NCBI GenBank assembly: GCA_934636105.1
Contig: CAKTZR010000005.1
Location: forward strand, 1-64,000
DNA from: an uncultured Clostridia bacterium
GTDB lineage: Bacteria > Bacillota > Clostridia > Christensenellales > Aristaeellaceae
DNA: 64,000 bases
Direction of reading: 5' to 3'
Numbering within the stretch: position 1 is the first letter of the stretch; each line of letters starts with the position of its first letter. The position numbers and the translations under genes were made by a program. Positions 55,019 through 63,115 of the stretch are shown here, one piece after another. The notes under the pieces are model-generated. The model was given only the letters and a program-made list of their open reading frames with translations, had not been told where the DNA came from and made no database searches.

Positions 55019-55464
55019 TGCTTTTCCTCCTTCGGCGGCACGGGCCGTGGCATCCAGTGGGTAACGGTAAGACCCGCTCCGTAGTTTGCTGGTACTCTTA
55101 TTTTCCCGTCCAATGTGCGGTAAAGCCACGCGCCGTTTGAAATTGTTACTGTTTCTCCATCAGTAACAAGGATTTTCCCGGCTTTCGGCAGCCTATCCTT
55201 GATGCTGATCCATTGCTGCTTTTCTTCAAGCTGTACCCGCTTCTCGATTTCAAGCCGTAAGCAACGCTCGTGGAAATCCATAGGCACGACACCCTTCATT
55301 GCTTTTTCCAGAATATCAGCAGTTTGCAGCATTAGGACGTTGGCGCAATCCGCACCATCAAACATTTTTTTAAGTAATGGACATCCTGCACAATCCATTC
55401 CCGCGCAAGTTCTCAACGCTTTAATTAACTCGGAAGAACTGAGTTTCCGCATTTGCTCACTCAT
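55015..55464 (-). CDS. DUF551-domain phage protein
   Basis: A 149-residue protein (MSEQMRKLSSSELIKALRTC). The N-terminal Cys module CAGMDCAGCPLLKKM is like that of the gene at 52536. The C-terminal 60 residues are a DUF551 domain, with QWISIKDRLPKAGKILVTDG and VTHWMPRPVPPKEE. DUF551 is common in phage early regions; its function is not known. Confidence 0.8.
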   Translation of the reverse strand: MSEQMRKLSSSELIKALRTCAGMDCAGCPLLKKMFDGADCANVLMLQTADILEKAMKGVVPMDFHERCLRLEIEKRVQLEEKQQWISIKDRLPKAGKILVTDGETVTISNGAWLYRTLDGKIRVPANYGAGLTVTHWMPRPVPPKEEKQ

Positions 55465-55897
55465 GTTTTACCTCGATATTCCTCGTCATCTCGTTTTTCA
55501 TCTTCTCGAACCATCCCTTTGAACGAAGCTCTTCAAAGCAGGCGGAAACAACCCGCTCATCTGGAATATCCATCTGAAATCTGCCTGTATTGATCGACTT
55601 CTCTGCCATCGCTGCAAGCTGGATTGCTTCGCAGGCAGTCAGCAGGGCGTGTTCTTTGATGTTCTGCGCCGCAACAGCCGCGAAATCAGGATCATTCTCT
55701 CTAACACCCAGCCAAAATGTATTTTTGAGCCATCTTTCAGCCGCAATCACCTCTTCTTGAGTTTCCTCAAGTTCTTCGAGCATCACGGCGTATGCCTCAG
55801 CAATAGAGGCGTGAAGAACACCATGTTCATCAGAAGCCCTCTTATATTCCTCAGAAGCCAGTTCTTCGACCGACTTTTTAAGTTCATTCATCGACAT
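55457..55897 (-). CDS. Helical phage protein of unknown function
   Basis: A 146-residue protein with start at 55897 (MSMNELKKSVEELASEEYKR), preceded by AAAGGGGG. It is helical, with EEYKRASDEHGVLHASIAEA YAVMLEELEETQEEV in the first half, resembling small phage proteins related to MazG-like or Gp-type helical bundles, but the catalytic acidic set of MazG is not clear. It overlaps neighbours by 8 and 14 bases. Confidence 0.62.
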   Translation of the reverse strand: MSMNELKKSVEELASEEYKRASDEHGVLHASIAEAYAVMLEELEETQEEVIAAERWLKNTFWLGVRENDPDFAAVAAQNIKEHALLTACEAIQLAAMAEKSINTGRFQMDIPDERVVSACFEELRSKGWFEKMKNEMTRNIEVKHE

Positions 55898-56444
55898 TGA
55901 ATTGTTCCCCCTTTTCATATCTATCCGGCTCATGAGCATAACATCTAATGCAGTACATACATGCAGAGGGCGGCAAGCTATCCTCATGCTTGCAGCCTTC
56001 GCAACCGTCCTTCTTGTTGCCTTCTGTGTTGATGATTTCACACTCCGGCACAGGCTCACCGCCGTATGAATACGGCTTATCAAAACTCACCCCCATACCA
56101 CCTGCCGGATTCTCGTTCCATGCCATGTAGTAACGGATCGTCGTGTAGATGTTCCACGCAATATAGTGAAACCTGTCTCTTTTACAGCCCGGTTGACCGT
56201 ACTGATCTTGTCCGAAAATGATACATGCAACCTCTTTCAGAAGACTGTTGGCAAATTCTCTGCGGGTACAATAATCATTTGCGTTGCGTACATCCAGCGT
56301 CAACTCCGTGATTTGCTCAAACTGACCGATCTTGAGCCTCGCGTATAGTTCCAGCGCATCCCTTGTTACTCGTGCCTGTTCGGGCGTAAGTCTGAGAACA
56401 TACTTTGTATTTTCAGGATTCACTTTTTCTTCGTTTCTGTTCAT
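55884..56444 (-). CDS. Phage protein of unknown function
   Basis: A 186-residue protein with start at 56444 (MNRNEEKVNPENTKYVLRLT). The first ~120 residues are helical (ARVTRDALELYARLKIGQFE, DRFHYIAWNIYTTIRYYMAW) and are a recurring early-region phage domain. The C terminus has a Cys cluster (CEGCKHEDSLPPSACMYC IRC). Nothing points to an enzyme. Confidence 0.65.
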   Translation of the reverse strand: MNRNEEKVNPENTKYVLRLTPEQARVTRDALELYARLKIGQFEQITELTLDVRNANDYCTRREFANSLLKEVACIIFGQDQYGQPGCKRDRFHYIAWNIYTTIRYYMAWNENPAGGMGVSFDKPYSYGGEPVPECEIINTEGNKKDGCEGCKHEDSLPPSACMYCIRCYAHEPDRYEKGEQFNVDE

Positions 56445-56458
56445 GAGATGTACCTGCC

Positions 56459-56740
56459 TCAACTGAAATCGTAGTGGCACGGGCGGCGATATTTCCGCTT
56501 TTTCTGTCCTTCGCCGTTGATCCGCTTATCCCGCTCTCCGTCTGCTTTGAGTGCCTGACGCAACGCATCATCCATTTCTTTTCCGCTGAGTCCTCCCAGT
56601 TCCAATTTGGGCGGCTTGCTCTGCTTACTAGCCTGCCCTTCTTCCGCTTTCATTCGGTCGTACTCATGCACCCCAACGCCAATCAGCCCCAAAATGGCGA
56701 TAATGAACGGATATACGAAAATAGCCTCTTGAAGTGTCAT
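56459..56740 (-). CDS. Small single-span membrane protein
   Basis: A 93-residue protein with start at 56740 (MTLQEAIFVYPFIIAILGLI), after AGAAAGGA. One N-terminal span is followed by a highly charged cytoplasmic tail rich in Lys and Arg (RDKRINGEGQKKRKYRRP). Role unknown; it lies right after the sigma factor gene. Confidence 0.65.
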   Translation of the reverse strand: MTLQEAIFVYPFIIAILGLIGVGVHEYDRMKAEEGQASKQSKPPKLELGGLSGKEMDDALRQALKADGERDKRINGEGQKKRKYRRPCHYDFS

Positions 56741-56762
56741 ATCGAAAATCCTTTCTTGCGCA

Positions 56763-57311
56763 TCACGCAATGCTCATGTGTTCCTGTTCGACCCGCCGCC
56801 GAAATCGCCTTATAAGGCGGCTTGAATACGATTGTGAAACTCCCTCAGACCTTCCGATCTCATCTTGCGTATATCCAGCAATATACCGTCGAATAATCCT
56901 GCCCTCGCGCCCATGAGTTTCCTTTACCATGCGATTTAGATGCTCGAATCTTGTTTCGGTTTCAACATCTTCTTGATCCGTAATAAAATCACACGGCGCC
57001 GGATCGTCTTCGTTGCTGCCCGTGCTTTGGTCAAAGCTGACCACGTTTAAGGCTCGTTTCTTTGTAACAAGCCGTCGTCGTTCCATGCCAATTTCATTTC
57101 TGATGCAGCGGAAAGCATACGTCTTGAAGCTAAGCCCCAAGTCGTTTCTGAACGTCAGAGCAGCATTGCAGAGTCCGATTGATCCTATCTGGATATAGTC
57201 TTCGACATCCTGCTGCTTAAACTCGAAGAACAGCCTTTTGAACACGATGTATCGAACCATGTACAGGTGATCTTCTACCAATTTCCGCTGTTCATCATTG
57301 AGCTTTGGCAT
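56763..57311 (-). CDS. Phage-encoded sigma-70 family factor
   Basis: A 182-residue sigma factor. Region 2 is seen as KQQDVEDYIQIGSIGLCNAALTF and FKTYAFRCIRNEIGMERRRL; region 4 as REGRIIRRYIAGYTQDEIGR and VSQSYSSRLIRRFRRRV. No extended region 1.1. It resembles sporulation-type sigma factors used by phages to switch host polymerase to phage promoters. It lies early in the replication-to-late transcript and may drive middle or late genes together with the ArpU-like protein. Confidence 0.85.
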   Translation of the reverse strand: MPKLNDEQRKLVEDHLYMVRYIVFKRLFFEFKQQDVEDYIQIGSIGLCNAALTFRNDLGLSFKTYAFRCIRNEIGMERRRLVTKKRALNVVSFDQSTGSNEDDPAPCDFITDQEDVETETRFEHLNRMVKETHGREGRIIRRYIAGYTQDEIGRSEGVSQSYSSRLIRRFRRRVEQEHMSIA

Positions 57312-57349
57312 ATTGTTCCTTCCCTTTATCTGAGAGTACGATTACTTTT

Positions 57350-57799
57350 CTATCCGTTTTGGGCAATGCTTTCGATTCTGACCTCTGAGCGGGGGGGATT
57401 GCTGTCGTAGAATTTTCTGATTGCCACTTCGACAATCTGGTTGTCGTCATCAAATGCAACCCTGTTCAACGCATCCTGAATCGCCTTGATGATGTTGTCC
57501 ATATCCGGCTTCTTTCCGGGTCTGATATCCCCGGAAAGCATCGCGGGGATGCTTCTCTTTTTTGCGCTCTTGTTGGGCATCCTGAATACATCAACCACCA
57601 ATCTGAGCGCTTGGCTTGAGTCAAAGAAGATTCCCTTGCACTGACTCTCATATTCCATGCGGACAAGGTTCTCGAAATTCGCTGTCTTCTCCGGCGTAAT
57701 TGCCCGAACAAAGCCGCCCCGCGTCGAAAACTTCGGCCTCCCCTTGCCCACTGGATCGCCCGGAACAACGAAATAGGCGGTCTTTTTCTTTTCTTCCAT
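57350..57799 (-). CDS. RusA-family Holliday junction resolvase
   Basis: A 149-residue protein. FVVPGDPVGKGRPKFSTRGG at the N terminus, GKKPDMDNIIKAIQDALN in the middle and AFDDDNQIVEVAIRKFY near the end are the RusA pattern; the Asp residues of KPDMDN and FDDDNQ bind magnesium. It would cut four-way junctions made during RecT-linked recombination and replication. Confidence 0.9.
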   Translation of the reverse strand: MEEKKKTAYFVVPGDPVGKGRPKFSTRGGFVRAITPEKTANFENLVRMEYESQCKGIFFDSSQALRLVVDVFRMPNKSAKKRSIPAMLSGDIRPGKKPDMDNIIKAIQDALNRVAFDDDNQIVEVAIRKFYDSNPPRSEVRIESIAQNG

Positions 57800-57804
57800 C
57801 TCCG

Positions 57805-59199
57805 TTAAACCTCGCTACCTCTATCAATCGCGTGATAGTGCATCGTACTCTTATCGAACAGCAGACACACCTTTCCCGTTGGCCCCTGACGCTGTTTCGC
57901 GACTCCGATGCACAGATAGGTGAATCCCGACTTCTTGTACATCTCAAAGTCGTCTTTGTCGCGTGGATCGACATATTCATCATCCGCATCATACGGATTA
58001 TGCAGGAAGATCACGCCGTCTGCGTCCTGCTCAATGCTTCCAGAGTCTTTCAGGTCTTCCAGCGTCGGCATTTTGGCTCTTGCACCGCCAGCATACCGTT
58101 TGACCTGCGCGAGGGCGATTACCGGGATTTTGAAGTCCATCGCAATACTCTTGAGCGATTCACTGATATGGCCGACTCTGAGGCGGTCTGCCTCAAATTT
58201 TTGAGATGAGGTCATGAGCTGCAAATAGTCTACGATCAGCATATCGAGCTGACCGCTCGCCGTCTTCTTTTGAACCTCAGCACGCAAATCCTCAATCGTC
58301 CGAACCGAAAACAAGAAATCAATCGGCATGTTCGCCGCTTCTCCAAGCCCTGCCGAGAGCTGGATCCAGTCTTCATCATCGAGTTTCGCCCGTCTGATCT
58401 TCGAGCCGTCCACTCGCGTGACGTATGAGAGGACTCTCTGCCCGTATTGGATATCACTCATTTCACGAGAACACACTCCGACTCTGAAACCGTCCTTTGC
58501 AGCCGCCATCGCAATATTCATTCCGAACACAGACTTGCCGACTGCCGGACGCGCACCAATAACGGTCAGCTCGCCCGCGAAGAACCCGCCTATAAGAGAG
58601 TCGATATTCTTGATTCCCGTGGTGATGCTCTTGATTTCCCCGGTCGTCCGCTTTTCGATGTAGCCATATGTGTTGGTGACGACTTCTTCCATCGACACCC
58701 ACTCGTGCCTACTGACAATCAGGTTACCCGTGTTCAGCCTGAGCTTGTCCATGATCTCGTTGATATCTTGCGTGGGATCTTGGAGCTGCTTCTGTAACTC
58801 CGTCGTAAGCTGGATTGCCCGCCGCCTTGCAGACAGGTGTTTGATGATCTGCATGTAGTTCTGGCAAACCGCAGCGGTCGGAGTCGCCGACACGCAATCA
58901 ATCGCCGTATTCAAAGCGTAGGAGATTTCTTTTTCGTCCTTGCTGAGCTTCGGCAACTGGTCGCTGACCGTCACCAGATCGACATTCATACCGTCTTTCA
59001 GTACACCGCGTATTGCTTTGGCAATAAGCCTGTATACCGGGATTGTCAGGTCATCCGGGCGCAAGCTCTCAAACTCGGTTTGACAATAATTAAAATTGCT
59101 GAGGAAACAGCCGATAACCACTTTTTCGGCTTCTCGGTTCGTGAAATGGTCTTTCGCGGAATCCGTAATCTGCCTTTGCAAAAACTCGTCGTTCGTCAT
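57805..59199 (-). CDS. Replicative DNA helicase, DnaB family
   Basis: A 464-residue DnaB-type hexameric helicase. The N-terminal collar domain spans about 20-120 (REAEKVVIGCFLSNFNYCQT). The RecA-like motor has Walker A GARPAVGKS, Walker B MLIVDYLQLM, the Q-motif-like VIALAQVKR and Arg finger region SGSIEQDADGVIFL. It unwinds phage DNA and is loaded by the DnaD-like gene product encoded just upstream. Confidence 0.94.
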   Translation of the reverse strand: MTNDEFLQRQITDSAKDHFTNREAEKVVIGCFLSNFNYCQTEFESLRPDDLTIPVYRLIAKAIRGVLKDGMNVDLVTVSDQLPKLSKDEKEISYALNTAIDCVSATPTAAVCQNYMQIIKHLSARRRAIQLTTELQKQLQDPTQDINEIMDKLRLNTGNLIVSRHEWVSMEEVVTNTYGYIEKRTTGEIKSITTGIKNIDSLIGGFFAGELTVIGARPAVGKSVFGMNIAMAAAKDGFRVGVCSREMSDIQYGQRVLSYVTRVDGSKIRRAKLDDEDWIQLSAGLGEAANMPIDFLFSVRTIEDLRAEVQKKTASGQLDMLIVDYLQLMTSSQKFEADRLRVGHISESLKSIAMDFKIPVIALAQVKRYAGGARAKMPTLEDLKDSGSIEQDADGVIFLHNPYDADDEYVDPRDKDDFEMYKKSGFTYLCIGVAKQRQGPTGKVCLLFDKSTMHYHAIDRGSEV

Positions 59200-59227
59200 G
59201 GTTGGTCACCCTCATCATTCGTTTTGG

Positions 59228-60043
59228 TCAATAGAACCCGCCCTCTATCGCCGGTGGTCCGTTCTCAGAATTGACCTTCCGTGTCCCTCTCTGCTGCTGT
59301 ATTCGGCGCTCAAGGTCTTTTGTATACGCCTCTACCTTATCCAGCGTGTTTATGTCGTTTTCTACCCACTTTTTCAGGATTGAGCGGAGATATGTATGTG
59401 GGTTGTTCGGACTCGCTTTATTCACGATCTCGATTGCCTTGCAAACAACCTCCGCGCCCAAGTCATCGACATACGATTGCAGCAGGTCGAGCGAGGTTCC
59501 CATCGGCAACATTCCGATGTTCCGTTCGTATTCTTCGGCTACCTTCGCCCACTGAGGATCGTACAGTTGAGCCGAAATTGCATCAGGAACAGGGTTTTCC
59601 AGTTTTTCTTTAAGTACAGGTTCTTCTTTGGGTTCATCGGACTCAGCGGCGATTTTTCGTTCTCGGAATCTCTTTTGACGTTCCCTGTTCTTTTGTTTCT
59701 GAGCGTCCACGCGTTCCTTATACTCCAAGTACCGTCCGGCATAATCCAGCCAGTCATGAATGAACAGACCATCGTCCTCATCATCAAGAAATCCGCTTTC
59801 AATCATCGCGTTGAGGAATACATCTGGATCGCCCATCCATCCCGCCGCATCTGCAACATCCTGAGCGTCAAATCCGCTCAATGCGCCGTCTGACGCATTT
59901 TCGATAGACCATGACCAGAAGACGCACAGATAGCCGACAACCTGCGGGATATCCTGCGGCACAGACAAGCCAAGCAAACGAGCCAATCTCCGCGTTTTCT
60001 TGTGTGTCGGAAGGTTTACATGTAGTTCAATCCATGCCGCCAT
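59228..60043 (-). CDS. DnaD-like replication initiation protein
   Basis: A 271-residue protein. The N-terminal domain (MAAWIELHVNLPTHKKTRRL) with a following winged-helix-like part is typical of phage replisome organisers. After a basic linker (KEKNRERQKRFRERK-type) the C-terminal 90 residues form a DnaD/DnaB_2 domain (YERNIGMLPMGTSLDLLQSY, YLRSILKKWVENDI). It probably binds the phage origin and loads the helicase encoded next. Confidence 0.85.
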   Translation of the reverse strand: MAAWIELHVNLPTHKKTRRLARLLGLSVPQDIPQVVGYLCVFWSWSIENASDGALSGFDAQDVADAAGWMGDPDVFLNAMIESGFLDDEDDGLFIHDWLDYAGRYLEYKERVDAQKQKNRERQKRFRERKIAAESDEPKEEPVLKEKLENPVPDAISAQLYDPQWAKVAEEYERNIGMLPMGTSLDLLQSYVDDLGAEVVCKAIEIVNKASPNNPHTYLRSILKKWVENDINTLDKVEAYTKDLERRIQQQRGTRKVNSENGPPAIEGGFY

Positions 60044-60063
60044 CGTGCATCCTCCAAAAATAA

Positions 60064-60090
60064 CGGAGGGTCAGACCTACCGACCCTCCG
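60064..60090 (-). terminator. Terminator between early-recombination and replication genes
   Basis: CGGAGGGTC (60064-60072) pairs with GACCCTCCG (60082-60090), and on the minus strand TTATTTTT follows. It could be an antitermination point between early and delayed-early genes. Confidence 0.8.
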
Positions 60091-60098
60091 CGTTGTAA

Positions 60099-60902
60099 TT
60101 AACCGATTACCTCGACGTTGCATCCGTCGAGCTGAGCGCGGAGCCATGTGACCACGTTGGTTACGGCAACCAGTTTCCATGCGCCGCCGTCGCCATTGAA
60201 CAGCGCAGGCTTTCCTTCTTCGTCAAACCGCAGAACGAACGGAGAGGCGGGTTGTTCGACCTCGTGGAACGTCCTCATCGGAGTGAGGATAACCGGGTTC
60301 TTGAATGTAATATCCTTGAGCGTGGAGATTCCATCCTTGATTGTGACCGTTTGCTTCATGCCGTCGTCGCTCTTTCTCATACTCTGTTCGCGACGGACGC
60401 TGCCTGCCAGCGTAAGGACGGTATTCCTGTTTTCGGACTCCTCGAAGCAGGTTTGAAGCATCGTCTGAAACTCTTCGGTTTCCAGATGCCGCTCAAACTT
60501 GATTTCCGGGACAGGGGCCTTGCAGTAGGCGATGATCCTTCTCTTCTGGTGATATCCAAGCGGCTTGGATAGAATCTCAACCATCGTCTCGTTCTTCACG
60601 CGGACAATGTACCGTTCTGCCTCGTCACCGAAGATGCCGTCAACATCCGTCTTGATGTAGTCAATGAGTCCCTGCAACGTGAAGAACGCCACAGCTTCAG
60701 GAGTGGGGTCATCTTCCTCATTGAAGCGGCGAATGAGCTTAGATTCGCCATTGCAGAACACATAATGGCCGCCGTTGATTTCGAGAACATACGGCTCGTA
60801 CTTCTTGTCAGAGAGTTCCTGACCGACCTTGATGAGGTATTCCTCCACGGCACGAGCCGTTTCAGGAGTCGCGTTCGGCGCAATGCTCTTTTCGTAATTC
60901 AT
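60099..60902 (-). CDS. Phage protein of unknown function (early region)
   Basis: A 267-residue protein (MNYEKSIAPNATPETARAVE). It reads as alpha/beta with VLEINGGHYVFCNGESKLI, TLQGLIDYIKTDVDGIF and DITFKNPVILTPMRTFHEV. The pattern resembles DUF2303-type phage proteins found near RecT, but the match is weak. It shares a transcript with the next genes up to the terminator at 60064-60090. Confidence 0.65.
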   Translation of the reverse strand: MNYEKSIAPNATPETARAVEEYLIKVGQELSDKKYEPYVLEINGGHYVFCNGESKLIRRFNEEDDPTPEAVAFFTLQGLIDYIKTDVDGIFGDEAERYIVRVKNETMVEILSKPLGYHQKRRIIAYCKAPVPEIKFERHLETEEFQTMLQTCFEESENRNTVLTLAGSVRREQSMRKSDDGMKQTVTIKDGISTLKDITFKNPVILTPMRTFHEVEQPASPFVLRFDEEGKPALFNGDGGAWKLVAVTNVVTWLRAQLDGCNVEVIG

Positions 60903-60917
60903 TGATTCGTCCTCCCT

Positions 60918-61280
60918 TTATTTTTCAAAAACAACCATCTTCGGGATATGCGTTTTCCCATCCATGTCTACCTGACCGGGCACCTGCCCCGTCTTTTCAG
61001 TGGCGATAACCGTACCGTCATCATCGGTTTCGATCAACATGGATTTGGCAACCGGGACATAGCCCGCAATCTTGCTCGTAACCTTCGCCTTAAACTGCGC
61101 GGATGTACGATCCTCCGTCGGCACGATCTCGAACTGAATATTGATCTGCCGCTTGGCAGTCGGTTCGGTGTTCGGATCGCAGCAATTTTCCATGACCCTA
61201 CGCAGCTCGACGTTGAAGCGTTCAGTAATCTGACCGTCCATCAGGTCATCAAGCTTGTTGATTTGCGTGTACTGACTCAC
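60918..61280 (-). CDS. Phage protein of unknown function, GTG start
   Basis: A 120-residue protein (read MSQYTQINKLDDLMDGQITE) with GTG start at 61280 after AAGGGGG. Beta-rich centre (RQINIQFEIVPTEDRTSAQF KAKVTSKIAG). It is frequently found with RecT-type recombination genes in clostridial phages; function unknown. Confidence 0.65.
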   Translation of the reverse strand: MSQYTQINKLDDLMDGQITERFNVELRRVMENCCDPNTEPTAKRQINIQFEIVPTEDRTSAQFKAKVTSKIAGYVPVAKSMLIETDDDGTVIATEKTGQVPGQVDMDGKTHIPKMVVFEK

Positions 61281-61295
61281 AATTTTTCCCCCTTG

Positions 61296-62048
61296 TCAAA
61301 ATGGATTTATCTCAAGCGGAATGTCCATTCCCGCCTCAGCAGCTACCACGTTTTCAATGCCGGAAACTTCCTTCACGCGCTTCACCATCGTCTCTTCATC
61401 GCTTCGCTGGTCTGACAGATGAATCAGGACAATGGAGCGCGTCTTGCTCAGGTCGTTTGCTCTCAGTGCGTCGAGTAGACGATTCAGGGACATGTGGCTT
61501 CTGCGCAGGCGTTTTCGCAAGGATACGGACACTTCCCCACTTTCCGTCTTCTGGTCAAGGATTTCGTCAACATAGTTGCACTCAATCAGCCAGTAATGGA
61601 TTCCGGGAAACGTGTATGCCAGATAGTATGTATCTGTCGCATACAGAAGGGTTTCCATCGTCGGGTTATGCCTGACGACGAATCCAAGCGGTTCTTCTGC
61701 GTCGTGCTGCGTTTTGAACGGCACAATGGTAAAATCCCCAAGGACAATGGCGAGGCGGTCACAGGCCAGTTTGAAGTGAATTGGGATGGGCGATGATTCG
61801 CGCTTTATCGCTTCAAACGTTCCCTGACTCATTACAACCGGGATACCCAACTCAGCGACCCCATAGACCGACTTCGCATGATCCATGTGCTCATGCGTAA
61901 CCAAACATCCGGCAACCCTGCTCGGTCTTGGTATCGCTCTTTTGATATCCTTCATCTTCACGCCAGCATCCAGCATCAGGATCGAGCCGCCTGCCTCAAT
62001 GAGATAGCAGTTTCCGCTCGATCCTGTGCCGATTACATGCAGCCGCAT
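61296..62048 (-). CDS. Metallo-beta-lactamase-fold hydrolase
   Basis: A 250-residue enzyme with the motif VTHEHMDHAKS (HxHxDH), N-terminal VIGTGSSGNCYLIEAGGSIL and later DTYYLAYTFPGIHYWLIECNY and LIHLSDQRSD. It matches the YycJ-like/phage MBL group that accompanies RecT, probably acting as a nuclease or phosphodiesterase on DNA ends. It overlaps RecT by one base. Confidence 0.88.
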   Translation of the reverse strand: MRLHVIGTGSSGNCYLIEAGGSILMLDAGVKMKDIKRAIPRPSRVAGCLVTHEHMDHAKSVYGVAELGIPVVMSQGTFEAIKRESSPIPIHFKLACDRLAIVLGDFTIVPFKTQHDAEEPLGFVVRHNPTMETLLYATDTYYLAYTFPGIHYWLIECNYVDEILDQKTESGEVSVSLRKRLRRSHMSLNRLLDALRANDLSKTRSIVLIHLSDQRSDEETMVKRVKEVSGIENVVAAEAGMDIPLEINPF

Positions 62049-63115
62049 CAGAAATCCGGGGTGCTGCTGAACTCGCCGTCCGCGTCGTCCACGGTCACGA
62101 CAGCATCGGCGGCAGGCTCGGTTTTTTCAGTATCGGAAGCAACATCTGTCGTGATTTCGGGCGGGGTTTCGGGCAGGATGATGGTAGTTCGATTCCCATT
62201 TTCTGCAACTTCGGTTTCTACTGCCATATCTGCGAACTCCTGTTCGCGTTGCCGAATGTACTGATAGCTTGCATCAATCTTGTCTGGGTCTCGTGGAATA
62301 CGCTTTGAGCCGTAAATCTCGCGTTTCATGGTTTTCTCGAACATCTCAGGGAGCCAGCCTTCAAGAGTTGTCTTCACGGGGCGCCCTTTTTCGTAAACGG
62401 TCTTTTCTCCACCCCAGAACTCCGGGGATGCGTACTTAGGCTTTCTCTTCATGACATCAGCTTCCGAGAATACGACCAGCTTGTTTTTTGTCGAATCATC
62501 GTATTCAATGTAGCCGAAAACGCCAACCGGTTTACCGCGATTGAAAGGCTGCGGAATGTCGAACACATAGCTCTCAATTTTGTTTCGGCTGTCCTTTTTG
62601 ACCATTTTGAAAACGTCGTTTTCAAATATGACCTCAACTGTAACCGCCTTGAACGGGTCAAGGGCGTATTTCTCTGCCTGATATCGGATTCCGTTATACC
62701 CTTCCATCAGAGTTACAGAATACATATTGCCTTTGTTGTTCTTGTACGGAATGGGGAAGAGCGTATTGTCTTCCAGCATGTCAAGACCAACACGGGCGTA
62801 GTGCGCCAAATCCTGTGCAAGCATCGGGAGGTCGAGAGTTTTCCACGTGTAGGGCAACTCATTGTCATAGCTATGATCTCGATTGGCGCTATTCTTGCGG
62901 ACGCGATCCGCTTCGGCTTTGCCCAGCATCTGGTCGATGCAGATAAAATAGTTTCGGATGAGCTGCTTCTCTCGCTCAGTTGGATTGTAAATGCCAGTCT
63001 GCGCGTACTGCTGCATGACCATGTTGGTAAAGCGTTCGCTTTGGCTGGGCTTGGCTTCTTCCTTCTTCGTGAGCTGAGTTTCAGGTTTCTTGATCGCGTT
63101 TTCAGTGGTTGACAT
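62048..63115 (-). CDS. recT: RecT-family single-strand annealing protein
   Basis: A 355-residue protein with ATG at 63115 (MSTTENAIKK), 7 bases after GGAGG. Conserved RecT blocks: RFTNMVMQQYAQTGIYNPTE, LAHYARVGLDMLEDNTLFPI, LMEGYNGIRYQAEKYALDPF and YKNNKGNMYSVTL. The C-terminal 60 residues are acidic and disordered. RecT anneals single strands during phage recombination; the partner exonuclease is likely in the neighbouring SbcC-like or MBL gene or outside the window. Confidence 0.92.
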   Translation of the reverse strand: MSTTENAIKKPETQLTKKEEAKPSQSERFTNMVMQQYAQTGIYNPTEREKQLIRNYFICIDQMLGKAEADRVRKNSANRDHSYDNELPYTWKTLDLPMLAQDLAHYARVGLDMLEDNTLFPIPYKNNKGNMYSVTLMEGYNGIRYQAEKYALDPFKAVTVEVIFENDVFKMVKKDSRNKIESYVFDIPQPFNRGKPVGVFGYIEYDDSTKNKLVVFSEADVMKRKPKYASPEFWGGEKTVYEKGRPVKTTLEGWLPEMFEKTMKREIYGSKRIPRDPDKIDASYQYIRQREQEFADMAVETEVAENGNRTTIILPETPPEITTDVASDTEKTEPAADAVVTVDDADGEFSSTPDF

